Shown here: positions 1 through 9,510 of the stretch, in pieces
How the letters are laid out: each line of letters opens with the position of its first letter
Numbering within the stretch: position 1 is the first letter of the stretch
Source: Anaerosporobacter faecicola
Lineage (GTDB): Bacteria > Bacillota > Clostridia > Lachnospirales > Lachnospiraceae
Direction: 5' to 3'
Length of the DNA stretch: 64,000 nt
NCBI RefSeq assembly: GCF_012070565.1
Contig: NZ_JAAQRO010000008.1
Coordinates: forward strand, 292,946-356,945
Notes under the pieces: model-generated
Databases searched by the model: none
What the model was told of the DNA's origin: nothing
The model's input: the letters and a program-made list of their open reading frames with translations, nothing else
Position numbers and translations under genes: made by a program

Positions 1-1087
1 AGATTAATGGAAGTTCTCCTTCCTCCACCCCATGTCCAAAATCCTTGAACCGAAGGCGTAGCTCTTCTCTTCTTTCTTCAATGGTAACTTCAATTCTTGT
101 ATCTGCATATTTATAGGAATTCACAATAATATTCGTAATAACCTGCTCCATACGAAGGGGATCCATCTGTACCAGACAATGGGTCGTTCCACTCACCGTT
201 ACTAGGTTGCGATAATCTGCATGTTCGATCATAGACAAGATTGTTTTACTATTCGCATCCGTAACAACAACTTGGAGTTCCCCCAAATCCTTCAATGTAG
301 ATTCAAAAAGATTTGATACAAGAGCATCAATCTTATCTGCATTCCCGTATATATTCTCTAGTTTCTCTTTCATCTTTTCATCCTGCTCTTTTACTAGAAG
401 GACTTCTGTTATTACTTTAATTGAAGTAACCGGTGTCTTAATGTCATGACTAAGGGAAGCCACTAACTCCTGCTTGCTGGCATTTGCTTTATATTCGGTT
501 TCTTTCGCTAATTTCAGTTCATCGCGCATACGATCAAAACTTTCTGTAAATGCACCAAACAGATTTTTTTTATCCATATTAAGTGGATAATCCAGATTTC
601 CATTGGATACCTGACGGGCAAACTCTTCCATTTTTATAAATGGTTTAAAATACTGCCTGTTCACATACCATATACCTCCTGCTAAAACCATACCAATGAC
701 TAGGTACGCTACAAGGAATACAACTTGTAGACGATTCCGATATGCTTTCATCAGATCTCCATTATTTGTTTCCATACAGATTAATTTGTCTCCCACCTGG
801 GTATAGGTATTATGATGACGAATTGCTTCTTCTTTGGTTGCTTCCGCATAAGAACCATTCTGATATAGAATCTTATGTTTGGCATCACTTACTGTAAATG
901 CATAATCAACAAATCCGCTCGGTAATTCTTGTAGATTGTCAAGGTGCTTCTCCACTTCTTTTGTTATTTTATTCACTTGTGTAATATCCACATCTGCTAC
1001 ATGTTTCTTTTGATTGGAATAAAAACTGAAAAAAACTCCCAATAATAGATAAAGAAATAAAAATAAAATAATTGTCCTCTTCCTCAT
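1..1087 (-). CDS. Sensor histidine kinase, cut by window edge
   Basis: A membrane sensor kinase paired with the response regulator that ends 2 bases before its ATG. I translated it from the ATG at 1087: an N-terminal membrane helix (about residues 5-20), an extracytoplasmic sensor of about 100 residues, a second helix near 130-150, a HAMP-like linker, the H-box SLSHDIKTP, the N-box NIIVNSYKYA, and the start of the ATP-lid motif DFGHG where the window ends. The C-terminal 50 or so residues lie outside. It probably senses an envelope signal and phosphorylates the adjacent OmpR-type regulator; the ligand cannot be read from sequence. It is the last gene of the five-gene ABC/permease/hydrolase/regulator/kinase set. 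Confidence 0.93.
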   Translation of the reverse strand, partial: MRKRTIILFLFLYLLLGVFFSFYSNQKKHVADVDITQVNKITKEVEKHLDNLQELPSGFVDYAFTVSDAKHKILYQNGSYAEATKEEAIRHHNTYTQVGDKLICMETNNGDLMKAYRNRLQVVFLVAYLVIGMVLAGGIWYVNRQYFKPFIKMEEFARQVSNGNLDYPLNMDKKNLFGAFTESFDRMRDELKLAKETEYKANASKQELVASLSHDIKTPVTSIKVITEVLLVKEQDEKMKEKLENIYGNADKIDALVSNLFESTLKDLGELQVVVTDANSKTILSMIEHADYRNLVTVSGTTHCLVQMDPLRMEQVITNIIVNSYKYADTRIEVTIEERREELRLRFKDFGHGVEEGELPLI

Positions 1088-1088
1088 C

Positions 1089-1835
1089 TTAACGCTCCGT
1101 CTCAAATACATAACCAATTCCCCAGACCGTCTTTATATAGTTTGGTTCATTGGGTTTGGGCTCAATTTTTTCTCTTAAGTGCCGTATATGTACAGATAAA
1201 GTTCCTTCCTGTAAGTACATGTTATTCCACACTTTATCAAATAACTCATTCTTTGGAATCACTTGGTTTTTGTGCGCAATAAGATAGGATAACAGTTGAT
1301 ATTCCATTTCTTTTAATTTCTTCATTTCTCCATTCACTTGGATCTGATGATAGTTATGATCAATGGACAGTCGATCATCAATCTGTTCTAGACCATGTAC
1401 TCTCTTTGGTCTTTGGCTTTGCCCCGCCTGTATCTTCTTCTCTTCCCCCACATCTACCTTGGCTGATGAGCCATCATAACGCTTTAACATCGCTTTCACC
1501 TTTGCCAATAGGATATTTAAGGAATATGGTTTTTTAATGTAATCATCTCCACCGATATTAAGCGCAGTCAATACGTCATCATCGCTAGTCCGAGCACTCA
1601 GGAAAAAGATTGGTATGTCCATCGTCTCTCGAATTCGTTTACACAACTCAAATCCAGACCCCGCACCGAGGTTAATGTCAAGTAAGATCAGATCAACCGT
1701 ATTCTCTTTCAAAAACAAGAGTGCTTCCTCATATCCTGTTACATAAGCTGTTTTCAGATCAAACATATTAAAATATTCACTGGTATTTTGAGAAATATCT
1801 AACTCATCATCTACTACCAAACATCTATAGTGCAT
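1089..1835 (-). CDS. OmpR-family response regulator
   Basis: DNA-binding response regulator. Receiver domain with acidic pocket (VDDE), phosphoacceptor in LILLDINLG, and the Lys of YIKKPYS; a linker rich in Lys/Gln; then a winged-helix domain ending in IKTVWGIGYVF, typical of the OmpR/PhoB group. An in-frame GTG lies three codons upstream, but the ATG at 1835 sits behind GAGGTGAGGGGA and is the better start (248 aa). It follows the ABC, permease and serine hydrolase genes, so it most likely controls that transporter, as in BceRS-BceAB-like detoxification modules. Target sites were not identified with confidence. Confidence 0.93.
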   Translation of the reverse strand: MHYRCLVVDDELDISQNTSEYFNMFDLKTAYVTGYEEALLFLKENTVDLILLDINLGAGSGFELCKRIRETMDIPIFFLSARTSDDDVLTALNIGGDDYIKKPYSLNILLAKVKAMLKRYDGSSAKVDVGEEKKIQAGQSQRPKRVHGLEQIDDRLSIDHNYHQIQVNGEMKKLKEMEYQLLSYLIAHKNQVIPKNELFDKVWNNMYLQEGTLSVHIRHLREKIEPKPNEPNYIKTVWGIGYVFETER

Positions 1836-1926
1836 TCCCCTCACCTCGACAATTTTTGCTTTTTCTTTATCATACCAGTATTCTTTTTAAAATGCAAAAT
1901 GATAACAGTTTCGCGTAACGATTCTT

Positions 1927-4041
1927 TTATTCTTTCGTTTGTAACTGTATCGTTGCTCCTTGTTCCCCAACCAATACCATTGTTCCTCCCTCCGGTATGA
2001 CCACTGTGTTTCCTCCATTTTTCATAAAAGTGGTATACTGCAGATTATGGTATCGATTGTACAGATAGAGAGCTCCTTTACCATCGACTACAATATATTT
2101 CTGCTTTCCTACTGCGTCCTCTCCAATGGAGTACCATTGTACCGTATTGCTTTCCTTTGCTTTCCATGAAAGATCTTCCCCTGTATATTCCTTCAATTCC
2201 TCTTGTGGTATGTAATAGTAAGCAGAATTACCAACGGTCATATATTCGATTCCTTCTTTTGTTACAAATTGAATATCTTTCATATCTCGATTCATCCCTG
2301 CATCCTGTGCATGGGTAGCATCAAGGATCTTCGATATCTCCACCTGCTTCTTTCCTTTCACATACCCATCCAATCGACTACAAAATTGCAATTCTTCATA
2401 GGCCGTATTGGTCCACGATGTGGAATTGTACTTCTCATATACTGGATAGTATCCTTTTCCCATTCTTTTTTCCCAAGCTGTTTTTATTTTCTCATCCAGT
2501 GGTATACTTTGCTGCCTCTTAAGAGAACACTCCTTTTCTCTTGCGACACCCAATCCTTCCATCTCCATTTGGCATTGGCTGCAAAGATAGACATTCCCGT
2601 CGCTTTCTTCTTTAAAGTATGCTTTAGCACTTACGTTCTGCCCTGATTGCATCGTTAACGCATGTACTCCCATATAATACCCGTCTTCATTTACAAAATA
2701 CCCGTCCTTTGTATAATAAAATGTTGCGGTTACTTGCGAATCCTCATCAATGGAGGCAATTTCCATCTCCTGGTCAGAAGGAAAAGTAATTGCATACCAA
2801 GAAGCACCTCCATAGATACCTGCATATGTTTTGATTTTATCTGGTATATTGGCCTTTTCATATTCCTGCTTGTATTCCGTATCCGTACGCACTGTTTCTG
2901 GCATAACACCTTTGTCCTGCAAGATGGCTTCTAGAATGGCATTACTGATCAGATAATCAAGCTGTCCTTTTCCGCCAGAGCTTAGAATTGCTACCGAACA
3001 ATTATATTCTGGTGCAATTGTCAAGTTTGCCTGATGGAAATTCACACTTCCACTTTTACTTACCACCTGTATCCCATATTGATCAAATGGATATTGACGA
3101 ACGGAATCAAATCCCAATCCAAACTCAGAACTGCTTTCCCCTTCTAAGTTAAGATATGTGGTTTTTGCATATTCATTGGTTAGCATTGCATCCACTGCTT
3201 CTTTTCCTAATACATTGCCATCGTTATTTTTGAAAAAGATTTGTGCGTATTTACATAAATCTTCCGTGCTAGAGAGAATGCCACCACTACCAATGGCATT
3301 ACAATACTCATATGGCATCTGATAATTTTTATCAAAGTAACATCCTGCTTTTTCAAGACTTACTCGTTCTGGATTTTTTGCATCTAACTCTGGTGTACTA
3401 GAATCCTGCATATCCAATGGTTCAAATATATAGCGTTCTATATATTCCGAAAAAGACATCCCTGAGATTCGTTCCACAATCCGTTCTGCCAAACTAAAAC
3501 CGTCATTACAATAAATTGCAAATGTTCCTGGTTCTGCTTTCAGACGTTCTTCCTTTAGTGCGCTTAGTAACGAATCACGTCCCTCTGAATCTGCTTCCTC
3601 GAATAGCATTACATTCTTAAAGTGACTTCCCATCAATCCTGACGTATGATTGAGCAACATTCTTGTTGTGATCTTCGTATATCGTTCATCTGCCATAGTA
3701 AAATCGGGGAGATAGGTAGTAATTGGTTCGTCCAAATCCATCTTCTTCTGCTCCACCAGTTGCATGATCGCCGTTGTTGTTATAATTTTACTAACGGAAC
3801 CTATGTTGTATTGTCTGTTCTTGTTTCTTATCGCGTCCTGTTCTGTTTTATTCTGTTGCGTTGTATCTTGTTGTGCTATTTCTTGTTGTGTTGCATCTTG
3901 TTGCATTGTGTCCTGTTGCATAATATCCTGTTGCATGAAATCTCGTTGGTTGTTATGAATGTGCATTCCATGAATGGGTGCTGACGTGCATAGCAGCCCT
4001 AGTGCCCCCACGATCACACCAATCTGTGCTTTTCTTCTCAT
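1927..4041 (-). CDS. Exported serine hydrolase (beta-lactamase/PBP4* fold) with Gln-rich repeat N-terminus
   Basis: Class C beta-lactamase-like serine hydrolase, 704 aa, starting at an ATG behind GGAGGGAAAAGA. Signal-peptide-like residues 1-25 are followed by seven pentapeptides of the pattern xQQDx (about residues 36-70), then the nucleophile motif SVSK at 82-85, YCN at 177-179 and a KTG-like SKSGS near 330. The C-terminal 300 residues are an extra domain without a clear name. The N-terminal beta strands that normally precede SxxK in this family are missing and the repeat occupies their place, which is odd. It sits 13 bases after the FtsX permease gene, so it is probably co-expressed with the transporter; a role in cell-wall or peptide-antibiotic defence is inference. 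Confidence 0.85.
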   Translation of the reverse strand: MRRKAQIGVIVGALGLLCTSAPIHGMHIHNNQRDFMQQDIMQQDTMQQDATQQEIAQQDTTQQNKTEQDAIRNKNRQYNIGSVSKIITTTAIMQLVEQKKMDLDEPITTYLPDFTMADERYTKITTRMLLNHTSGLMGSHFKNVMLFEEADSEGRDSLLSALKEERLKAEPGTFAIYCNDGFSLAERIVERISGMSFSEYIERYIFEPLDMQDSSTPELDAKNPERVSLEKAGCYFDKNYQMPYEYCNAIGSGGILSSTEDLCKYAQIFFKNNDGNVLGKEAVDAMLTNEYAKTTYLNLEGESSSEFGLGFDSVRQYPFDQYGIQVVSKSGSVNFHQANLTIAPEYNCSVAILSSGGKGQLDYLISNAILEAILQDKGVMPETVRTDTEYKQEYEKANIPDKIKTYAGIYGGASWYAITFPSDQEMEIASIDEDSQVTATFYYTKDGYFVNEDGYYMGVHALTMQSGQNVSAKAYFKEESDGNVYLCSQCQMEMEGLGVAREKECSLKRQQSIPLDEKIKTAWEKRMGKGYYPVYEKYNSTSWTNTAYEELQFCSRLDGYVKGKKQVEISKILDATHAQDAGMNRDMKDIQFVTKEGIEYMTVGNSAYYYIPQEELKEYTGEDLSWKAKESNTVQWYSIGEDAVGKQKYIVVDGKGALYLYNRYHNLQYTTFMKNGGNTVVIPEGGTMVLVGEQGATIQLQTKE

Positions 4042-4054
4042 TCTTTTCCCTCCT

Positions 4055-6574
4055 CTATTCTGTCAATAACTCATAAGCGGAAAGTTTTCTTACTTTCCTT
4101 GCCTGTAACATTGCTATGATAAATGCAAATAAAACGATGAAAACTCCAACAAGAATAATCTTAAATGGGGAAACAGCGAATTGCATATTGCTAATTCCTG
4201 CTGCTGATAAAATCTTCGTTGTAATTGGTCCTGCTAAGAAGCAACAGAAGATCGTTCCCGTGATAACTCCTATTATTACAGAAGGAAGAAGCGATGCAGC
4301 GATCTGAATCATTAATTCCTTCGTTGTATATCCCATTGAACGTAAGATTCCATACTGCTTTCTCTTACGCAATAGAAGCATACGAATGATCATGGTAAGT
4401 AATAAAAGTATAATTCCACCTGTAACAAAAACAATTGCTAGGGTTACGATACGAAGCATGGATTGTATCGAACTCATAACAGATTGTCCTGTCTCATACA
4501 CATCGATCACTTCATGAATCTTATAAGATCTGGAGTTTCCTGATATAATCTGTCCATCCACACAGATACTATAATCCAACTCGGTAACTCCATATATTGC
4601 CATCATGGTACGAATTTTCTCTTCGGCGATTTCTTTGTATCTTTCATATTGCTCTGTCTTTTTCTCTTTCTTTAATCCAAAGTACTCTTTCAGTTCTTGT
4701 ATGAATTCTTTTCTTGATACTCCTTTTTCTAGATAGATATAACATTCTTGAAGTTCCGCACCTGGTACGAGTTTCTTAAATCCCTCTTTTGTTAGCTTAA
4801 TGACTCGTCCAGAATCACTCATTGCTTGTGTAATCCCTGTAATGATATATTCATAGGTTATACCCTGAATTGAGACGGAGACGACATCCCCTATTGATTT
4901 ATGTAATTGTTTTGCCATTACCCCAGTAATCACAACCTCATTATCATATTCACAAAACCGACCTTCATATACATTTTCTGTCTCAAGGATATCATAATTT
5001 TCATAGGTATTTACCGTTACTGCTATCTGGTCTACATATGCGCTTGCTACTCCACCGATATTCGTCTTGCGCACTCCATCCATTGCTGCGATTTCTTTTT
5101 GAACTTCATATGGATCGACTTGGTTTTCCACCTTAACTTGAATATCCGCTAATTCCATTCCTAGCATCTTCTTGAGTAACCATATATCTGATACAAAAGA
5201 AGTATACAAAAGGCATGCAAATACCGTGGCAAAGGTCACACCAGCAATACATAGAACAACCATAATGTTTTGCTTTTTCAGTTGAAACCATTCTTTTCCT
5301 GCCAGATGGAAAGTAAGACTTCCCTTCTTATCCAATGGAAAATGATTCTTTCGAAAACTATGATTCTTCATTCCCTGCGTTAATGCAACTTGTGGTGAAT
5401 ACTGTTTGGCTCTTCCTGCAGAAAGTCTTGTAATCATTCCAACGATAAACAAAATACCAACGGAAATAAGAAGATCCATTCCAATTGCCATGTTACTACT
5501 CCAACGAAGACCATTGGAATTCATCAATGCAGATCCAAATGCTGGTGTTACGATATAGGATAAGCCAATCCCAATTATCGCTCCAACAACACCTGTAACG
5601 AAATATTCCAAAGAGAAAACAGAAACGATTTCTCTACTCTGGTATCCCAGTGCACCTAAAATACCAATCTTTTGGATACTATGATCAATATTATTATGAA
5701 TTTGAAACCGAATTACTAACAACGTAATGATGGCGATAATAAATGCAAATCCCATGATCACCGCTGCTCCCATCAGTCCCATAAAGGTATACGCCGTTTT
5801 CATAAGGTAATACTCGCAGCCCCAGACTGCATTATATTCATTCATATTCTGCATATGTTCCTTAATAAATGTTTGAAATTCATTATATACAGGTGTGGTA
5901 TCTTTCGTATCCTTACAGCGAATCAATACTTCTGTACTTAACCCTTTTTCCAGATATAGTTTTTTATACCCTTCCTTATTCAAATAAAACCGTAACCCAC
6001 CTGAATTCTCTATACCAAAGTTCGTAGAGCGGAAAAATCCTGCGATGGTATAGGTTTTGGACCAAACATCATTTTCAAAGGTAATGGTTTCTCCTGCCTT
6101 AAATCCTTTCGTCTTCATCACCATAGGTAGGTAGATGGCTTCTTCTGGTGATACGATACATTTCTCCTCAATTTTCACTTGGTTCATCTTTCCCTGTTCT
6201 TCCAAGTTTTCAAAAAGGAAATAGGTGGACAATAAGCCCCCATCATATGTAATATGCGCATCCCCTAGCATAACAACATCTTTCACTTCAAATTCCTCTA
6301 TCCTCGTATCCTCTTGTAAATATGTTGTAAAGGATTCTTGATAGGACTTTTTCATCATTATGATGCTATCATGTGCGCTATGGATTTCCTCTGCTTGTCT
6401 GTCAAAGTTTGAATTAATGTCTAACATAATCTTTGTTCCTACTAGTAGAAACATTACCACGATGGAAATCATAATTCCTAACGAAATGGTCGCTCCTTTT
6501 CTTCGTTTCATATTCAAGCAGGCAATTCGAAAGCTACGTTTTTTTTCACTCCACTTCATTTTTAACCGTTTCAT
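4055..6574 (-). CDS. FtsX-like ABC transporter permease
   Basis: Large permease of the MacB/BceB/FtsX type, about 839 aa. One membrane helix near residues 28-48, a large extracytoplasmic region to about 270, three helices to about 390, a second helix plus extracytoplasmic segment (430-730) and three final helices: two FtsX repeat units. An upstream in-frame GTG overlaps the ATPase stop codon; the ATG at 6574 lies 2 bases after that stop behind GGGGTGG and is preferred. Together with the upstream ATPase it would form a mechanotransmission-type pump for peptides or lipids. The serine hydrolase and two-component genes follow directly. Confidence 0.9.
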   Translation of the reverse strand: MKRLKMKWSEKKRSFRIACLNMKRRKGATISLGIMISIVVMFLLVGTKIMLDINSNFDRQAEEIHSAHDSIIMMKKSYQESFTTYLQEDTRIEEFEVKDVVMLGDAHITYDGGLLSTYFLFENLEEQGKMNQVKIEEKCIVSPEEAIYLPMVMKTKGFKAGETITFENDVWSKTYTIAGFFRSTNFGIENSGGLRFYLNKEGYKKLYLEKGLSTEVLIRCKDTKDTTPVYNEFQTFIKEHMQNMNEYNAVWGCEYYLMKTAYTFMGLMGAAVIMGFAFIIAIITLLVIRFQIHNNIDHSIQKIGILGALGYQSREIVSVFSLEYFVTGVVGAIIGIGLSYIVTPAFGSALMNSNGLRWSSNMAIGMDLLISVGILFIVGMITRLSAGRAKQYSPQVALTQGMKNHSFRKNHFPLDKKGSLTFHLAGKEWFQLKKQNIMVVLCIAGVTFATVFACLLYTSFVSDIWLLKKMLGMELADIQVKVENQVDPYEVQKEIAAMDGVRKTNIGGVASAYVDQIAVTVNTYENYDILETENVYEGRFCEYDNEVVITGVMAKQLHKSIGDVVSVSIQGITYEYIITGITQAMSDSGRVIKLTKEGFKKLVPGAELQECYIYLEKGVSRKEFIQELKEYFGLKKEKKTEQYERYKEIAEEKIRTMMAIYGVTELDYSICVDGQIISGNSRSYKIHEVIDVYETGQSVMSSIQSMLRIVTLAIVFVTGGIILLLLTMIIRMLLLRKRKQYGILRSMGYTTKELMIQIAASLLPSVIIGVITGTIFCCFLAGPITTKILSAAGISNMQFAVSPFKIILVGVFIVLFAFIIAMLQARKVRKLSAYELLTE

Positions 6575-6576
6575 TC

Positions 6577-7335
6577 TTACCACCCCATTTCGTCAAGGAA
6601 ATACTGTACTTTTGATCTTCTAGCATCTAGATTATTCGTCGTATACGCTTCTAGATGCAGTTCTCCCTGTATGGTACCATCTTTCATATATAAGATACGA
6701 TTTCCCCGTAAGGCTGTTTTCACATCATGGGTTACCATAACAATACTTTGCCCCGTCTGATTCACCTCAGTAAAGACATCAAGTACGTCCTTACCAGATG
6801 CTGAATTCAACGCTCCAGTTGGCTCATCTGCAAATACAATCTTCGGTTGATTAATCAATGCACGAACAATACCAACTCGTTGTGCTTCACCACCGGATAA
6901 ACTAGCTGGGAATTTTTTAAAATCTTCTTCTGTTAATCCAACACGAAGAAGCAATTGTTTTGCTCTACTGACAATTTCTTTCTTCTTCTCCGAAACCAGC
7001 AATCCATTTGTTAAGATATTGTCTAAAACGTTCATGTTATCCAATAGATAAATATTCTGAAAAACGAAACCACAGTTCATTCTGCGAAAAAGTGCCAACT
7101 GGTCATTTCGAAAAGTTGATATCTCTTGTTCTCCAAAATAAATCTTTCCCATACTTGGCTGATCCATTCCAGAAAGTGCATATAGTAATGTGGATTTACC
7201 AGATCCAGAGCTTCCCATTAGAATCGTAAAATCTCCTTCCTTAATCTCAAGATCCATGTTCTTAATTACATGTTGTTGTACCCCTCCTGTGGAAAAAGTT
7301 TTACATAATTTATCTGTTTTAATAATTGTTTTCAT
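6577..7335 (-). CDS. ABC transporter ATP-binding protein (LolD/BceA/MacB type)
   Basis: 252-aa nucleotide-binding subunit for the FtsX permease downstream. Walker A GSSGSGKST, Q-loop FVFQN, signature LSGGEAQR, Walker B IVFADEP and H-loop MVTHD are all intact, so it should hydrolyse ATP. Length and the LSGGEAQRVGIVRAL segment fit the LolD/BceA/MacB group. First gene of the minus-strand operon that runs through permease, serine hydrolase, regulator and kinase. A TATAAT sequence at 7467-7472 lies about 130 bases upstream, but no good -35 is seen; promoters controlled by OmpR-type activators often lack one. Confidence 0.95.
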   Translation of the reverse strand: MKTIIKTDKLCKTFSTGGVQQHVIKNMDLEIKEGDFTILMGSSGSGKSTLLYALSGMDQPSMGKIYFGEQEISTFRNDQLALFRRMNCGFVFQNIYLLDNMNVLDNILTNGLLVSEKKKEIVSRAKQLLLRVGLTEEDFKKFPASLSGGEAQRVGIVRALINQPKIVFADEPTGALNSASGKDVLDVFTEVNQTGQSIVMVTHDVKTALRGNRILYMKDGTIQGELHLEAYTTNNLDARRSKVQYFLDEMGW

Positions 7336-7742
7336 CGACTTCCATTCCTTTCTATTTCTCTATATTTATTCTCTACCTCAAACGTTCGTCCTGTGTGAAG
7401 TGTGCATGCAACATAGGCGACTGACAAATCCCCATGCTCTTTCTAATAAACCATTTAACATCCATCATTATAGCGAAGAAAAGGAAAGAAATCTTTGTCC
7501 AGCCACTGTTATTTTCTTGTTAATCTCTTAATTTCTTATCAAATTCTTAATTGCTCTTACCAAAATTCATATCCCACTTTTTTATTCAAGTCTATTCATA
7601 CCAGCCATGTTCACCAAATTATCACAAACTGGTCACAAATCCACTATAAATATTTTGTATTGTATAGATACAAACAATAACAGGCATGTAGATAAAGTAA
7701 AACTATATGTGTAAAATTTAAGAAATGGAAAGGAGACTTCTT
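7336..7742. promoter_or_regulatory. Divergent intergenic region with candidate promoter
   Basis: About 400 bases between the ABC operon (minus) and the beta-helix lipoprotein (plus). On the minus strand TATAAT at 7467-7472 is a candidate -10; the nearest -35-like sequence (TGGACA) is 23 bases away, too far for a standard promoter. No small gene or strong terminator is apparent. The rest is AT-rich leader for the two divergent genes. Confidence 0.35.
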
Positions 7743-9497
7743 ATGAGAAGAATACACCTACATAAAAAGATATTCACACTAGGCTTATGCATTGCATTAG
7801 CAGCTTCTACAATGATTGCTTGTAATAAGAAAGAATCTACAACAAATGAGGAAAATTCAGATATAGAATCCAATGAACTGACTGAGGAACAAGAAAATGC
7901 TGATTCCATATACGCCAAAGTACAATCCATTGATGGAACTACAATCACAGCCATCAAAGGTAATCTTAATACCCAAGTTGCAGAAGGCGGCACTCCTCCT
8001 GAAAAACCTGCTGACGGGCAAGCTCCTTCTGGTGATTCTGGTTCTGCTCCTGAGATGCCTGCTGACGGACAGCAAGCTCCTTCCGGCAATTCCGGTTCTG
8101 CACCTGGGCAACCAGGTGGAACAACATTTGTAGAAGGAACGGATACGATTACATTTACGATAACCGATGATACAAAAATTACAGTTGAATTCTTACAAGG
8201 AAGCCAAGAAGGTACCATTGACGATATCGCAGTAAACTCCGTACTAGATATTACGCTTGATGAAAACAACCAAGCAACAGCAATTATAGTGAAGAATCTA
8301 CAAAGTGGTAATGGTTTTGGTGGTAGTTCTACTGTTACCAACGGTACAGCCGCGACTACCATCGATTCCGATTCCCAAGTTTCCGATACAACGTATACCT
8401 CAACCGGAGATAATGAGAATGCATTACGAGTAGATGGTGCCACAGCCTCCCTTACTGGTATCAAGGTGGAGAAAACAGGCGGTGATTCCTCCAATACAGA
8501 AGATGGTGATTTCTATGGACAAAATGCTGGTTTTCTTGCTTTGAACGGAGCCAATGTAACCATCGATAATGCCACCGTTAATACTACTACGGTTAACGGG
8601 AATGGCGTATTCAGTTACGGAGAAGGTACTACCGTATCCATCTCAAACTCCACCATTCGTACAACAAACAACAATTCTGGAGGTATTCAAACGACTGGTG
8701 GTGCAACGATGAACGCTACCAATCTAGATGTACAGACAGAAGGTAATTCCGCAGCTGCCATTCGTAGTGACCGTGGTGGCGGCAATGTAACCGTATCAAA
8801 GGGTTCATACATTACAAATGGTACCGGAAGTCCTGCCATCTATAGTACCGCTAACATTGCAGTAAGCGATGCCACATTAATCGCAAACAATTCAGAAGCG
8901 GTTGTCGTAGAAGGGCAGAACTCGGTTTCCCTTACGAATTGTGATGCAACTGGGAATATGACGGGAACATACGAAGATTCGGAAGAAAATATCCACTGCG
9001 TTATGATCTATCAAAGCATGTCCGGAGATGCAACCATGGGTGATGCAACATTTACAATGAATGGTGGCAGTCTCACTTCGAAGAATGGAGACCTATTCTA
9101 TGTAACCAATACAAATTGCGACATCACTCTATCAGATGTTGCCTTAACACTGGCAAATGATAATCTTCTTACGATAGCTGGGAACAATGGCAGCCGTGGT
9201 TGGGGTACGGAAGGTGCCAATGGTGGTAATGTTATCTTCACGGCAGAGTCGCAGGAAATGTCTGGTATTATTACCGTTGATGAAATCTCTTCCCTCAAAT
9301 TGACCATGAAAAATGCAACCTCTTTTCAAGGTTGCATCAATCCAGATGGAACTGCTGGAACAGTTGATGTTACAATGGATGCAGATTCCCATTGGACATT
9401 AACCGCAGATACGTATATCTCCTCTTTTGATGGGGATCTAACAAATGTAGATACCAACGGTTATCATCTCTATGTAAATGGTGAACTAGCTGCATAG
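7743..9497 (+). CDS. Beta-helix surface lipoprotein
   Basis: Predicted lipoprotein, 584 aa from the ATG at 7743, which lies behind GGAAAGGAGA; an ATG six codons upstream overlaps that ribosome site and is less likely. Signal peptide with lipobox ending STMIAC (lipidated Cys at residue 27), an acidic Ser/Asn/Glu stretch, a Pro/Gly/Ser-rich repeat (about residues 85-125), then about 380 residues of short repeats rich in Asn, Thr, Gly and Val (for example DNATVNTTTVNGNG, VSISNSTIRTTNN), the pattern of a right-handed parallel beta-helix. Resembles clostridial carbohydrate-binding or adhesin-like proteins such as the Cthe_2159 group (PF14262-like), by recall only. Divergent from the ABC operon; converges with a small exported protein. 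Confidence 0.75.
   Translation: MRRIHLHKKIFTLGLCIALAASTMIACNKKESTTNEENSDIESNELTEEQENADSIYAKVQSIDGTTITAIKGNLNTQVAEGGTPPEKPADGQAPSGDSGSAPEMPADGQQAPSGNSGSAPGQPGGTTFVEGTDTITFTITDDTKITVEFLQGSQEGTIDDIAVNSVLDITLDENNQATAIIVKNLQSGNGFGGSSTVTNGTAATTIDSDSQVSDTTYTSTGDNENALRVDGATASLTGIKVEKTGGDSSNTEDGDFYGQNAGFLALNGANVTIDNATVNTTTVNGNGVFSYGEGTTVSISNSTIRTTNNNSGGIQTTGGATMNATNLDVQTEGNSAAAIRSDRGGGNVTVSKGSYITNGTGSPAIYSTANIAVSDATLIANNSEAVVVEGQNSVSLTNCDATGNMTGTYEDSEENIHCVMIYQSMSGDATMGDATFTMNGGSLTSKNGDLFYVTNTNCDITLSDVALTLANDNLLTIAGNNGSRGWGTEGANGGNVIFTAESQEMSGIITVDEISSLKLTMKNATSFQGCINPDGTAGTVDVTMDADSHWTLTADTYISSFDGDLTNVDTNGYHLYVNGELAA
8007..8108 (+). repeat. Two-copy 51-bp in-gene tandem repeat
   Basis: Two adjacent units starting at CCTGCTGACGG (8007 and 8058) encode imperfect copies of the peptide PADGQ-APSG-SGSAP. 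The repeat lies between lipoprotein anchor and beta-helix, so it is a spacer whose length could vary by slippage. Confidence 0.8.
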
Positions 9498-9510
9498 AGA
9501 TTACCGATCA

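Noticed and set aside
3764..3958. Plus-strand frame encoding a strikingly Cys-rich peptide (SCCxxSCC repeats)
   Set aside because: It is the antisense reading of the CAA/CAG-type repeat in the serine hydrolase gene. No ribosome site, and the Cys pattern is a by-product of the 15-base repeat.
7718..8494. 258-codon minus-strand frame opposite the lipoprotein
   Set aside because: Runs antisense to a protein with a clear lipobox, beta-helix pattern and good ribosome site; its own composition is low-complexity Ser/Val/Pro.
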